Assembly: GCF_002217435.1 (NCBI RefSeq)
Contig: NZ_MUHF01000003.1
Location: forward strand, 248,001 to 312,000
DNA length: 64,000 bases
Direction: 5' to 3'
Source of the DNA: Flavobacterium reichenbachii
GTDB taxonomy: Bacteria; Bacteroidota; Bacteroidia; Flavobacteriales; Flavobacteriaceae
A program made the position numbers and the translations under genes. The notes under the pieces are model-generated. The model did no database searches. It saw only the letters and a program-made list of their open reading frames with translations, and was not told where the DNA came from. This document shows positions 26,907 through 35,896 of this stretch, piece after piece. Positions within the stretch are counted from its first letter, which is position 1. Every line of letters begins with the position of its first letter.

Positions 26907-27947
26907 ATGAAGCTGAAAATTCCTTTTTATTACCATATTCTTCTTTTCTTAGGATTATTTATAACCTTTTATCTTTGGGATATTGGCGTGAGTAATCGAA
27001 AATTGGAGTCTGTTTTCAGTATTATGTATTTCTTTTTTAATTCAGGTTTTTTACTTTCTATTTTCATTGTTTATCTTCTGAATTTTTATACATTTTGCGA
27101 CTGGTTTTTAAACAAAAAAAGGATGTTATGGTACTTTTTAAGTATTCCGGTTTCATTATTAATTTTTGCAGGAGTCCGTTATTTTTTGCAGGAAGTAGTT
27201 GTGTTTGAAATTACCGGAATTCACAATTACGGAGAGGAAACACGTAAATTAGGATATTATATTCGGGATAATTTTTTCTTCGGATTACCGTCTGTAATTT
27301 TAAGTGCTCTGAATTATTTGTTTTGGCAATTTCAGGATGCTAATAAGCAAAACCAGGAATTGTTATTAGAAAATAAAAAGGCTCAGCTTCAAATGCTTAA
27401 ATCTCAGGTAAGTCCGCATTTTTTGTTTAATACGCTTAATTCGTTTTATAGTCAGTTGATTTTGAGAGACGATAAAATGGCTTCGGATATTTTAGTGTTA
27501 TCAGATTTGTTACGCTATGTGATTACGGAAACAGAGAAAGATGAGGTGTTACTTTCTAATGAAATTCAGTTTGTGCAAAACTACATTCATTTGCAGCAAA
27601 AACGATTTGAAGATCAGCTTTGTCTGGACTTTGAAATTGAAGGAAATTATGCAAACGAAAAAATCCTGTCATCAGCTTTAATTCATTTTATAGAAAATGT
27701 TTTTAAACACGCCAAACTCAATAATCCGGATGAAAAAGCGATTATTTCGATCAAAATAAAAGGAAACTTTTTAGAACTATTAACCTTTAATTATAATGTA
27801 GGAGGAGAGAATTATTCCTCGACCGGAATTGGTTTCGAAAATCTGACCAAACGTTTAGAGTACACTTATAAAGATCAATTTGTGCTTGAAAAAATCGCAG
27901 AAAATAATACCTTTAAAACCTATTTAAAAATACCGCTAAAAAAATAA
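26907..27947 (+). CDS. LytS-like sensor histidine kinase
   Basis: 346 residues. Four membrane helices at about residues 5-26, 38-62, 72-95 and 124-142, with no large extracytoplasmic domain, so the stimulus is probably sensed in or at the membrane. A coiled coil (144-168) leads to the His_kinase domain with the phospho-acceptor His171 in SQVSPHFLFNTLNSF. The ATP domain has the N-box-like HFIENVFKHAKL and a G box STGIGFENLTKRL near 310. It presumably phosphorylates the response regulator encoded 4 bp downstream. Confidence 0.93.
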   Translation: MKLKIPFYYHILLFLGLFITFYLWDIGVSNRKLESVFSIMYFFFNSGFLLSIFIVYLLNFYTFCDWFLNKKRMLWYFLSIPVSLLIFAGVRYFLQEVVVFEITGIHNYGEETRKLGYYIRDNFFFGLPSVILSALNYLFWQFQDANKQNQELLLENKKAQLQMLKSQVSPHFLFNTLNSFYSQLILRDDKMASDILVLSDLLRYVITETEKDEVLLSNEIQFVQNYIHLQQKRFEDQLCLDFEIEGNYANEKILSSALIHFIENVFKHAKLNNPDEKAIISIKIKGNFLELLTFNYNVGGENYSSTGIGFENLTKRLEYTYKDQFVLEKIAENNTFKTYLKIPLKK

Positions 27948-27951
27948 TTCC

Positions 27952-28656
27952 ATGAATTTTAAATGTATCATTGTTGATGATGAACCGCCAGCAACACGCA
28001 TACTCGAAAATTATATCGAAAAAGTATCTTTTCTCGAAAAAGTAGGCGTTTTTAATGATTCATTAAAAGCATTAGAATTTCTGAATACACAAAGTGTCGA
28101 TGTTATTTTTTTGGATATCCAGATGCCTCAACTCACAGGTTTGCAGATTTCGAGGATAATTTCAAAGGATATAAAAGTCGTTTTTACAACGGCATATCCC
28201 GATTTCGCATTAGAAGGATTTGAACTTAATGCGATTGATTATCTATTGAAACCAATTGCTTTTGAACGTTTTTATCAGGCCGTTTCTAAACTAAATGCGG
28301 AGGTAAAAGCAGAAGTTGTAACAAGTACTTCATCTGACTTTATTTTTGTGAAAACAGATGGTAAAAATAAATTCCAGAAATTGTTTTTAGAGGAAATTTT
28401 ATATGTCGAAAGTCTTCAGAATTATGTTTGCATTCACACTCAAAAACAGCAGTTAATTACGCATTCTTCTTTAAAAAATGTACTTGAATCATTGCCTGAA
28501 AAAGATTTTATCCAAATACATAAATCCTTTGTAATTGCATTAAAACAAATAGAATCTACAGATAGTTTTTCGGTTTTTATTAATAGCAAAGAATTGCCAA
28601 TAGGAGCAACGTATAAAGATGCTTTTTTTGAACGAATTGATCAGAATAAAATCTAG
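27952..28656 (+). CDS. LytTR family response regulator
   Basis: 234 residues. Receiver domain 1-120 with the acidic pocket VDDE (residues 8-11), the phosphorylated Asp55 in VIFLDIQMPQLTG, and the conserved Lys in YLLKPIAF (near 103). A LytTR DNA-binding domain covers about 130-230: DGKNKFQKLFLEEILYVESL, then FIQIHKSFVIALKQIES. It presumably binds direct repeats in target promoters; no target can be named. Four bp after the kinase stop, clearly one operon. The convergent repeat at 28668 follows directly. Confidence 0.94.
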   Translation: MNFKCIIVDDEPPATRILENYIEKVSFLEKVGVFNDSLKALEFLNTQSVDVIFLDIQMPQLTGLQISRIISKDIKVVFTTAYPDFALEGFELNAIDYLLKPIAFERFYQAVSKLNAEVKAEVVTSTSSDFIFVKTDGKNKFQKLFLEEILYVESLQNYVCIHTQKQQLITHSSLKNVLESLPEKDFIQIHKSFVIALKQIESTDSFSVFINSKELPIGATYKDAFFERIDQNKI

Positions 28657-28667
28657 GTTTGGTGGTG

Positions 28668-28790
28668 ATTTAACCGCAAGCGCGTAAAGATTTTTACTTA
28701 ATCTGTGAAATTATAAACGCAAAGTTCGCAAAGCTTTATTTAAAAACTTTGCGAACTCTGCGTAAATCTTTGCGTTCTTTGCGGTTAAAT
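28668..28790. repeat. Long imperfect palindrome ATTTAACCGCAAGCGCG, copy 2
   Basis: Same family as 25744-25865: outer arms ATTTAACCGCAA and TTGCGGTTAAAT, inner arms AACGCAAAGTTCGCAAAGC and AACTTTGCGAACTCTGCGT. It ends on the first base of the DUF1456 stop codon and again lies between convergent genes. Confidence 0.8.
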
Positions 28791-29254
28791 TACTTTTTAT
28801 TCTTACCGTTTTTATAAACTACTTTTTCTACAACAGGTGTTTTTCCATTTCCTTTTGGGAATGCTTTCTTTTTAGGTTTTCCAGTTGATGAACTCGACTT
28901 AGATGAACTTTGATCACCTCTATATTTTTCTGAATCTTTTGGTGCAGCTTTAAATTCAGGTCTTTCTTTAGAATTTTCTTTCTTCGGAATTTCTGCTTTA
29001 TGTTTTGCTAAAACATCATTTGGGTTTTTAGGATTTTCTTTTGTTCCTCTTAAATGAATTACCAATCCGTTCAGGAAGTTACGCAAAACCTGATCGCCGC
29101 ATTCCATGTAATTTTCATGATCTTCAGCTCTGAAAAAAGCACCTAATTCTGATTTTGAAATTCTAAAATCTACCAATTCTAAAATTTCAACTATTTGATC
29201 ATCACGGAGCATCAAAGCCACGCGAAGTTTTTTTAGTATATCGTTGTTTGTCAT
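28790..29254 (-). CDS. DUF1456 (YehS-like) family protein
   Basis: 154 residues. Two repeated DUF1456 helical modules: NDILKKLRVALMLRDDQIVEILELVDFRISKSELGAFFR (first 40 residues, quoted in part), then YMECGDQVLRNFLNGLVIHLRG. The second half, from about residue 85, is a low-complexity basic tail rich in K, S, P and E (KSSSSTGKPKKKAFPKGN), which may bind nucleic acid. Function not established for the family. Confidence 0.88.
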   Translation of the reverse strand: MTNNDILKKLRVALMLRDDQIVEILELVDFRISKSELGAFFRAEDHENYMECGDQVLRNFLNGLVIHLRGTKENPKNPNDVLAKHKAEIPKKENSKERPEFKAAPKDSEKYRGDQSSSKSSSSTGKPKKKAFPKGNGKTPVVEKVVYKNGKNKK

Positions 29255-29268
29255 TTTATTATTTTTTA

Positions 29269-29276
29269 CAAAGGTA
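29269..29276 (-). promoter_or_regulatory. -7 box of the DUF1456 gene
   Basis: TACCTTTG on the minus strand, 14 bases before the ATG. Confidence 0.5.
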
Positions 29277-29295
29277 CATTATTTTAAAAAGAATG

Positions 29296-30306
29296 TTAGT
29301 ATAAAATTACTCCAGTTCCCGGTCTTTCAGGATAAATCGTTTTTCCATTTTTGATCAAAACTCCGTCAGCTATATCTTGTGCTAATAGTAAAGCGCCGTC
29401 CATATCTACGTAATCCAGTTCGGGCAGTAAATGTGCGATAGCCGAAATCCCAACGGATGATTCTGTCATACAGCCGACCATTGTTTTTAAGCCTAATTTT
29501 TTTGCTTCTGTAATCATTCTTCGGCCTGGAGTTATACCGCCGCATTTCATTAATTTTATATTTACACCATGAAAATGATTAAAACATTGAGCTACATCTT
29601 CTTCTTTTATACAGCTTTCGTCAGCAATTATAGGCAGAACAGAGTTTTTTAAAACTTCACGCTGTCCTTTCCAGTCGTTTGCTTTTAGCGGTTGTTCTAT
29701 AAATTCTACAGCTAAGCTTTTTAGTTTTTCTGCATTTAGTAAAGTTTCTTCAACAGTCCAGGCACAATTAGCATCTACTCTAAAAATAGCATCAGTGTGT
29801 TTTCGTAATTCGGTTACAATAGCAAGATCTTCTGGAGTTCCAAGTTTGATTTTATAAATTGGCCAAGGAAGCTCTTCCATTTTTTTAACCATATTTTCAA
29901 TAGTATCAATTCCAATCGTATAATTTGTTAGTGGATTATGAGTCATATCATAATTCCATAATTCATATAATTTCTTTCCTTTTTTTCTAGCATATAAATC
30001 GTTGTATGCATTGTCAAGTGCACATAATGCAAAAGGATTATTTTTTAAAAATGGATTGATTTTTATCCAAAATTCTTCGGGCGTTATATTTGCAGTTTCT
30101 TCTACAATAGTTCTAATTTGTTCAATGTCATTTTTCAGGATTTCAATAGTAATATTATAATACGGATTTGAAGTTGCTTCTCCGTATCCAACAATGCCGT
30201 CTTCTTCTAATTCTACAATCAGAGAGGGTTGAAAATCAATTGTTTTTCTTGAAATTCTAAATGTATGTTTTAGTTTTAAATCGAAAGCTTTTAAGGTAAG
30301 TTTCAT
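29296..30306 (-). CDS. Dipeptide (L-Ala-D/L-Glu) epimerase, enolase superfamily
   Basis: 336 residues. Member of the muconate lactonising subgroup: catalytic lysines in YKIKLG (near 152) and NIKLMKCGG (near 250), and metal ligands in VDANCAWT, EQPLKANDW and IADESC. This arrangement is that of Ala-Glu epimerases (YcjG/YkfB type), which racemise the Glu of murein-derived dipeptides. The final segment GCMTESSVGISAIAHL is also typical. Murein recycling is inferred; substrate range varies in the family. Single gene. Confidence 0.88.
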   Translation of the reverse strand: MKLTLKAFDLKLKHTFRISRKTIDFQPSLIVELEEDGIVGYGEATSNPYYNITIEILKNDIEQIRTIVEETANITPEEFWIKINPFLKNNPFALCALDNAYNDLYARKKGKKLYELWNYDMTHNPLTNYTIGIDTIENMVKKMEELPWPIYKIKLGTPEDLAIVTELRKHTDAIFRVDANCAWTVEETLLNAEKLKSLAVEFIEQPLKANDWKGQREVLKNSVLPIIADESCIKEEDVAQCFNHFHGVNIKLMKCGGITPGRRMITEAKKLGLKTMVGCMTESSVGISAIAHLLPELDYVDMDGALLLAQDIADGVLIKNGKTIYPERPGTGVILY

Positions 30307-30458
30307 GAAATTTGAATATTAATAACACAGTCGTTTTTTGAATTCGTTTTCTGTCCATTTACAGAAATTGCCTTAAAGAATATAAAAAATAAAAAACCTC
30401 GAATCATTAGTTTGTAATTATACTTAAAAACAATATTTTAGCTAAAAATACAAATTTG

Positions 30459-30860
30459 ATGAATACACAAATAGAAAAGAAAAGTTTACTTTTAGAAATG
30501 ATCGCTTTTTCTACGATTGATGGTAGTCTGCATAAACGCGAGCTTGAATTTCTATGGATCGTAGCTCAGGAATTAAATATCGATCGTACAGAATTTAATG
30601 ATTTATTTCATCAGGAAATCAAGCCTTTAGTGATAAAATCAGAATTTCAGCGTATTAAGCAGTTTTACAGATTAGCTTTAATTATGCATTGTGATGGTAT
30701 TTTGCATGAGAAAGAAGCTGCTGCAATACAGCAAATTTCAATTGAAATGGGTTTGAATCCAAGTGCTACAAAACGAATTTTGGACTTGATGAAAAAAGCA
30801 CCAAATGCAATGATTGACCCTAAAGTTTTATTAAAGGTTTTTCAGGAGCAGCACAATTAA
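30459..30860 (+). CDS. TerB-like helical protein
   Basis: 133 residues from the ATG at 30459; a TTG codon directly before it adds one residue and is not preferred. All-helical, with the acidic metal-binding-like elements of the TerB fold: MIAFSTIDGSLHKRELEFLW and LIMHCDGILHEKEAAAIQQI. The tellurite-resistance name of this family says little about its role here. Convergent with uvrB, overlapping its last four bases. Confidence 0.8.
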   Translation: MNTQIEKKSLLLEMIAFSTIDGSLHKRELEFLWIVAQELNIDRTEFNDLFHQEIKPLVIKSEFQRIKQFYRLALIMHCDGILHEKEAAAIQQISIEMGLNPSATKRILDLMKKAPNAMIDPKVLLKVFQEQHN

Positions 30861-32848
30861 GCTAATTGTTCTTGTAGTTTTTTAATATCATCTCTCAATT
30901 TTGCCGCTTGTAAAAAGTCAAGTTCTTTTGCCGCTTTTTCCATTGATTTTCTCTTTTCGCGAATTAATTTTTCCAATTCGGTTTTAGATAAGTACTTTGT
31001 TTCTGGTTCAGCTGCAACAGATAAAGTATGTCCTAATTCGTATTCTACCAATGGATTTTTTGTAAAAGCACTTTCGATTTTTTTATTTAAAGCCTGAGGC
31101 GTAATATTGTGAGCGGTATTAAAATTGATTTGTTTTGTTCTTCTGTATTCGGTTTCGTCAATTGTTTTCTGCATACTGGCTGTAATTTTATCAGCATACA
31201 AAATTGCTTTACCGTTTAAGTTTCTCGCTGCACGCCCAATTGTCTGTGTCAGTGATCTGTGGTTACGAAGAAAACCTTCTTTATCAGCATCTAAAATAGC
31301 GACAAGCGAAACTTCTGGTAAATCTAAACCTTCACGAAGTAAGTTTACTCCAATTAAAACATCAAAAATACCTTTTCTTAAATCCTGCATAATTTCAATA
31401 CGTTCTAATGTATCAACCTCAGAATGTATATAACGACAGCGAACCCCAACTTTGGTTAAGTATTTTGCGAGCTCTTCGGCCATTCTTTTGGTTAAAGTGG
31501 TTACCAAAACTCGTTCGTCCAGTTCACAACGCACCTGAATTTCTTCTATTAAATCATCAATCTGATTCAAACTTGGGCGTACTTCAATTGTAGGATCCAG
31601 TAAACCTGTTGGGCGGATGATCTGCTCTACATATATACCATCTGATTTTTGTAATTCATAATCGGCCGGAGTTGCAGATACATAGATAACCTGGTTTTGC
31701 AATGCTTCAAATTCTTCAAACTTCAAAGGACGGTTATCCATTGCGGCCGGAAGTCTAAAACCATATTCTACCAGATTTTCTTTACGGCTTCTGTCGCCTC
31801 CGTACATAGCATGGACTTGCGAAACCGTTACGTGGCTTTCGTCAATAACCATTAGAAAATCATTTGGAAAATAATCTAACAAACAGAATGGTCTTGTTCC
31901 TGCTTGTCTTCCGTCAAGATAACGGGAATAATTTTCAATTCCGGAACAATATCCTAATTCTCTTATCATTTCAAGATCAAAATTAGTTCGTTCTTCCAGA
32001 CGTTTGGCTTCGAGATGCTTTCCTACTTCCTTAAAATAATCGACCTGCTTTACCAAATCCTGCTGGATTTCCCAGATTGCACCTTGCAGGACTTCTGGTG
32101 AAGTCACAAACATGTTGGCGGGATAGATTGTCAGTCTTTTAAATTTTTCAATCACTTGCGAAGTCTTTGCATCAAAAGATTCTATTTCTTCGATTTCATC
32201 ACCAAAAAAGTGTATTCTAAAAGCATCATCAGCGTAACTTGGATAAACTTCAACGGTATCACCCTTGATTCTAAAAGTTCCAGGATTAAAATCTGCTTCG
32301 GTTCTGGCGTATAAACTCTGAACCAAACTGTGTAACAATTTAGTTCTCGAAATAACCTGATCTCTGGCAATTTCTATTACATTCTTCTTAAATTCAACAG
32401 GATTTCCTATACCATATAAACACGAAACAGAAGCTACAACCAAAATATCACGACGACCCGAAAGAAGGGAAGAAGTGGTACTCAAACGCATTTTTTCCAG
32501 CTCTTCATTGATAGACAAATCTTTTTCTATAAATACGCCAGTTACCGGCATAAAGGCTTCTGGTTGATAATAATCGTAATAAGAGACAAAATATTCAACC
32601 GCATTATCAGGGAAAAATTGTTTGAATTCTGAGTACAATTGTGCAGCTAAAGTTTTGTTGTGTGCCAAAACTAAAGTAGGCCTTTGTACTTCCTGAATTA
32701 CATTGGCTACGGTAAACGTTTTACCAGAACCGGTAACTCCTAATAAGGTTTGATATTTTTCTCCATCAACGACACCTTGTGCCAATTTTTGAATAGCTTG
32801 AGGCTGGTCACCTTTTGGATTATATTCTGAAGAGACTTGAAATTTCAT
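30857..32848 (-). CDS. uvrB: Excinuclease ABC subunit B
   Basis: 663 residues, full length. The damage-verifying helicase of nucleotide excision repair, working with UvrA and UvrC. Walker A TLLGVTGSGKTFTVANVI near residue 40, beta-hairpin VSYYDYYQPEAF near 95 with its conserved Tyr cluster, DEAD-like VIDESHVTV near 340, and helicase motifs IGRAARN near 545. The C-terminal UVR domain is at 625-660 (RKSMEKAAKELDFLQAAKLR). Single gene. Confidence 0.98.
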   Translation of the reverse strand: MKFQVSSEYNPKGDQPQAIQKLAQGVVDGEKYQTLLGVTGSGKTFTVANVIQEVQRPTLVLAHNKTLAAQLYSEFKQFFPDNAVEYFVSYYDYYQPEAFMPVTGVFIEKDLSINEELEKMRLSTTSSLLSGRRDILVVASVSCLYGIGNPVEFKKNVIEIARDQVISRTKLLHSLVQSLYARTEADFNPGTFRIKGDTVEVYPSYADDAFRIHFFGDEIEEIESFDAKTSQVIEKFKRLTIYPANMFVTSPEVLQGAIWEIQQDLVKQVDYFKEVGKHLEAKRLEERTNFDLEMIRELGYCSGIENYSRYLDGRQAGTRPFCLLDYFPNDFLMVIDESHVTVSQVHAMYGGDRSRKENLVEYGFRLPAAMDNRPLKFEEFEALQNQVIYVSATPADYELQKSDGIYVEQIIRPTGLLDPTIEVRPSLNQIDDLIEEIQVRCELDERVLVTTLTKRMAEELAKYLTKVGVRCRYIHSEVDTLERIEIMQDLRKGIFDVLIGVNLLREGLDLPEVSLVAILDADKEGFLRNHRSLTQTIGRAARNLNGKAILYADKITASMQKTIDETEYRRTKQINFNTAHNITPQALNKKIESAFTKNPLVEYELGHTLSVAAEPETKYLSKTELEKLIREKRKSMEKAAKELDFLQAAKLRDDIKKLQEQLA

Positions 32849-33024
32849 TTTAAGAGGCTGAAAATTTAGTTTTGTAAAGATACGAAGTTTAATTGTTTCT
32901 AAATTTTTTGACTCAAATTACACTAATCTTTACTGAAATTTTGTGCTGCGATCTGCAGCAGTTTGTAATTTGTAAAGATTTGTGTAATTCATTGTTTTAG
33001 AAATAGAAATTCATGTTAAAGAAA

Positions 33025-33960
33025 TTATTCCAAAAAGTTTATTACAGCGTCATTTGTAATTTTAGATTGATCGATACTTAAAAAATGACCTGCATCTTTT
33101 ACGATTTTAGTCTTACTATTTGATAAATATTTTTTAGCGCGTTCTACACTGTCTTCACCATTTATCACATCATGATCACCAATTAAAACCAAAACGGGAT
33201 TTCGAATTAGTCCCAATTCCTCATCTGAGAAAGGCTGCATTTTAAGCAGGCTCGAATTTGATTTTGCGTATTTATTGGCCAGATAAAATTGTCGTTTATA
33301 AACCGGACTTATTTTTTCGGGATGAGTCGAGAAAGTGGTTAGTGTTTTGTTGAATTTCTTTTCATTTGGAAAAAGTTTCAGCATTAGTGCAGATGAGGTT
33401 TTTCCTAGTTTGTCAATAAATTTAAAAGTCTGTGCAGGACTCAGTAATACTATTTTGTCTATTGAATTTTTTTTCTCTGTTGCCAATAAAGTTGCAATCC
33501 ATCCGCCGCGTGAAGCCGCTACAATATCAAAGTTTTTTAATTTGTAATGTTTGAAAATCTCATTGTACAAAATGATGATTTCTTCTCTGGAAAGTGGTTT
33601 TGCTTTTAAGACAGATTTGTTGGGTTCCATTAAAAAATCTATGGCATAAACGCGATGATTTTTTGCCAGTGCTTTAATATTTGGATACCACATAGTAGAA
33701 CTGGCATCCATACCATGAAGCAGTACCAAATCTTTGGCATTTCTTGGGCCGGCTACAATAACGTGGGCAGTTCCGTAAGTAGTTTGAATATCTTCTTCTG
33801 TGTATGGAACATCCCAAAGCTTTAAGGCTTTGTTGTATGATTTGGTATAAGAATCTTTTTCTTTTTTATTTTTAAAGCTGTAGTCTTCAAATTTTGCTTT
33901 TGTTGAAGAACAGCTGACCAAAAGAAATAAGACTGCAATTTGTAAAGATTTTTTAAGCAT
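33025..33960 (-). CDS. Alpha/beta hydrolase lipoprotein
   Basis: 311 residues. Lipoprotein signal MLKKSLQIAVLFLLVSC (lipobox LLVSC, Cys17). Alpha/beta hydrolase core: oxyanion region LVLLHGMDASSTMWY, nucleophile elbow FDIVAASRGGWIATL (Ser in ASRGG), acid in LVLIGDHDVI, and His in DAGHFLSIDQ. The elbow sequence A-S-R-G-G is less common than G-x-S-x-G. Membrane anchored, substrate unknown. Confidence 0.88.
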   Translation of the reverse strand: MLKKSLQIAVLFLLVSCSSTKAKFEDYSFKNKKEKDSYTKSYNKALKLWDVPYTEEDIQTTYGTAHVIVAGPRNAKDLVLLHGMDASSTMWYPNIKALAKNHRVYAIDFLMEPNKSVLKAKPLSREEIIILYNEIFKHYKLKNFDIVAASRGGWIATLLATEKKNSIDKIVLLSPAQTFKFIDKLGKTSSALMLKLFPNEKKFNKTLTTFSTHPEKISPVYKRQFYLANKYAKSNSSLLKMQPFSDEELGLIRNPVLVLIGDHDVINGEDSVERAKKYLSNSKTKIVKDAGHFLSIDQSKITNDAVINFLE

Positions 33961-34054
33961 AATAGTGTTTTTAGTTACACTAAAAGTATCTTAAAAGAAG
34001 CAAAAAGGCGTAATATAATTTTGGTTTAAACTATCATAATTTTAAGGTAAGATC

Positions 34055-35005
34055 TTATAACTTCCAGTTATTTCTGTCATTTTCTGATATAAAACTCCAG
34101 GCAATAATGCGGCTGGTTTTCTGACCTTGCGACATTTCTATTGTTTTTACTGTAATGGCATCGACTTTTTTAAGTATTTTATAGATACTGGCAAGATTTT
34201 CTTTTTTAGAAGCCAAAGTGGTAAACCATAAACATTGTGTTTTGTATTTAGCACTTTCGTAAATCATTTGAGTTATAAAACCAATTTCGCCGCCGTTACA
34301 CCAAAGTTCTGCATTTTGACCGCCAAAATTTAAAACAGGATTTGAAGTTTTCTTTTCTTTTGGATTTAAGTTTCCGATTTTTCTAACTGTTCCTTTATTT
34401 GCTTCTTCGACAGATGCATGAAAAGGCGGATTACATATGGTAAAGGTAAAACGATCTTCTGGAGTAATAATATTTTTAAAAATAAAACGTGCTTCGGTTT
34501 GCTGCTGTAAACTTATTACATCAATTAATTTTGGATTTGCCTCGATAATTTTGCTGCAATTTTCGATCGCTTTTTTGTCAATATCTGTTCCAACAAAACT
34601 CCAGTCGTAGACTGCGTACCCTAATATCGGATAGATTAAATTTGCTCCTGTACCGATATCTAAACCCAGAACAGAATTTCCTGTTGGAATCACTCCGTTG
34701 TTACTTTCGGCCAATAAATCGGCTAAATAGTGTATGTAATCTACACGGCCGGGAATTGGCGGACAAAGATAATTTGCCGGGATATTCCAAAATTCAAGAT
34801 TGTAATACGTCTGAAGTAAGGCTTTGTTAAGCACTTTTACGGATTTGGGATCACTAAAATCAATAGTTTCTATTTGATGTTTGTTTACAGAAACATAATT
34901 TTTTAATTCTGGACAATTTGCAGTAAGAAGTTCAAAATCATAACGGGAACGATGCAGATTTCGAGGATGTAAATTGTTTTTTTCAGAATTGTCTATTGCT
35001 TTCAT
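34055..35005 (-). CDS. rlmF: 23S rRNA (adenine(1618)-N6)-methyltransferase
   Basis: 316 residues, normal length. Methylates A1618 of 23S rRNA with SAM. The N-terminus NLHPRNLHRSRYDF is diagnostic for RlmF; the SAM-binding motif LGLDIGTGANLIYPI is near residue 115 and the catalytic FTICNPPFHAS near 190. The SGG/GGQNAELWCNGGEIGF region near 225 is also typical. Own promoter; followed downstream by the alpha/beta hydrolase gene. Confidence 0.96.
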   Translation of the reverse strand: MKAIDNSEKNNLHPRNLHRSRYDFELLTANCPELKNYVSVNKHQIETIDFSDPKSVKVLNKALLQTYYNLEFWNIPANYLCPPIPGRVDYIHYLADLLAESNNGVIPTGNSVLGLDIGTGANLIYPILGYAVYDWSFVGTDIDKKAIENCSKIIEANPKLIDVISLQQQTEARFIFKNIITPEDRFTFTICNPPFHASVEEANKGTVRKIGNLNPKEKKTSNPVLNFGGQNAELWCNGGEIGFITQMIYESAKYKTQCLWFTTLASKKENLASIYKILKKVDAITVKTIEMSQGQKTSRIIAWSFISENDRNNWKL

Positions 35006-35020
35006 TTTTTGAATTTACTG

Positions 35021-35028
35021 CAAAGATA
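35021..35028 (-). promoter_or_regulatory. rlmF -7 box
   Basis: TATCTTTG on the minus strand, 15 bases before the ATG. Confidence 0.55.
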
Positions 35029-35072
35029 GTCATTCCTTTTTTGAAAAAATGTACTTATAGTAACGGGTGGTC

Positions 35073-35152
35073 TAGCCCTGATGGGAGCGGCATCCTTTTT
35101 CTGGCTTCTTTAGCCGGGAAAAGATACAGCGGACAGCAGGAAACAGCTCCTT
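35073..35152 (+). ncRNA. Structured RNA-like intergenic element, copy 1
   Basis: GC-rich island in an AT-rich gap. A long hairpin (35094-35105 with 35113-35123, loop TTCTTTA) is flanked by conserved core blocks. CCTG 35077-35080 can pair with CAGG 35137-35140, and GGAGC 35084-35088 with GCTCC 35146-35150. The two pairings interlock, as in a pseudoknot. A second copy is at 17341-17406. Such AGCCCTGAT...AGCTCC elements recur in Flavobacterium genomes in my memory, and this may be the Flavo-1 RNA motif; not verified. The strand is tentative. Confidence 0.6.
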
Positions 35153-35186
35153 AATTAAAATCTGAATTTAAGGTACAGGCAATAGA

Positions 35187-35849
35187 TTAGTCAAAACACT
35201 CCATTAAAAGCAAATCGCCATCGGTGTGTGTTATCGTGACAAGTCCGTCTTGTGCAACAGAATTACTGCTTCCGGTTCTGTAGCCCATGGTGAGTGTATC
35301 GTTGTCTAAAGGATATTCTAAATTGATCGAAAAAATGCCGTTTACGACTCCGATCGGGATGAGAGAAATTGGTGTTTTCTCTGTATACCATTTTTCGAAT
35401 TTATTAGGGAGCAAAAATATCTTAGAATGATCATCTAGAATGACAATTTTAAGCAGATTACGATAACGAACAATATTGGTAAGATTGGTGATGGTATGAT
35501 CTGCACGTCTTCCGGTTGCCCATACTACATTTACGGCAGGAATTTTTCTGGCTATTAGATAATCAAATGCTTTTTCTAAATCGGTTTTGTTTTGATCGGG
35601 AGCGTGTATTATTTCTATTGGAAATTGTGTGGTTTTATAAATTTCCGGATCAAAACCGTGATCAAAATCACCCAATAATACATCTACTTTTATTCCTAAT
35701 TCTATAACTCTCTCCATAGCAGAATCGAGAACAATAACCAATGGCGACCACTCTAAGAGCTGTCCCAATAATTCTGGATTGCAAGCTGCTCCGTTGGCAA
35801 TTATTAAGGCAGGTTCCTGATCGTCGCGTACAATATGGTGTGAAGACAT
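35187..35849 (-). CDS. Thiamine pyrophosphokinase
   Basis: 220 residues. Transfers pyrophosphate from ATP to thiamine to give TPP. The catalytic domain has IIANGAACNPELLGQL, LLGDFDHGFD with the metal-binding aspartates, QNKTDLEKAFDYLI, and WATGRRADHTITNL. The C-terminal beta-barrel ends with NSVAQDGLVTITHTDGDLLL, the thiamine-site region. No TPP riboswitch is visible upstream. Single gene. Confidence 0.95.
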   Translation of the reverse strand: MSSHHIVRDDQEPALIIANGAACNPELLGQLLEWSPLVIVLDSAMERVIELGIKVDVLLGDFDHGFDPEIYKTTQFPIEIIHAPDQNKTDLEKAFDYLIARKIPAVNVVWATGRRADHTITNLTNIVRYRNLLKIVILDDHSKIFLLPNKFEKWYTEKTPISLIPIGVVNGIFSINLEYPLDNDTLTMGYRTGSSNSVAQDGLVTITHTDGDLLLMECFD

Positions 35850-35896
35850 TTTTTAATTTTAGATTGTTGATTTTAGATTGAAAACTCAGATAGGGT

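Noticed and set aside
30456-30458. TTG as start of the TerB-like gene
   Set aside because: The next codon is ATG, which gives the same frame one residue shorter.
35850-35896. Possible TPP riboswitch before the thiamine pyrophosphokinase gene
   Set aside because: The stretch upstream of the gene is too short and has no TPP-box blocks.
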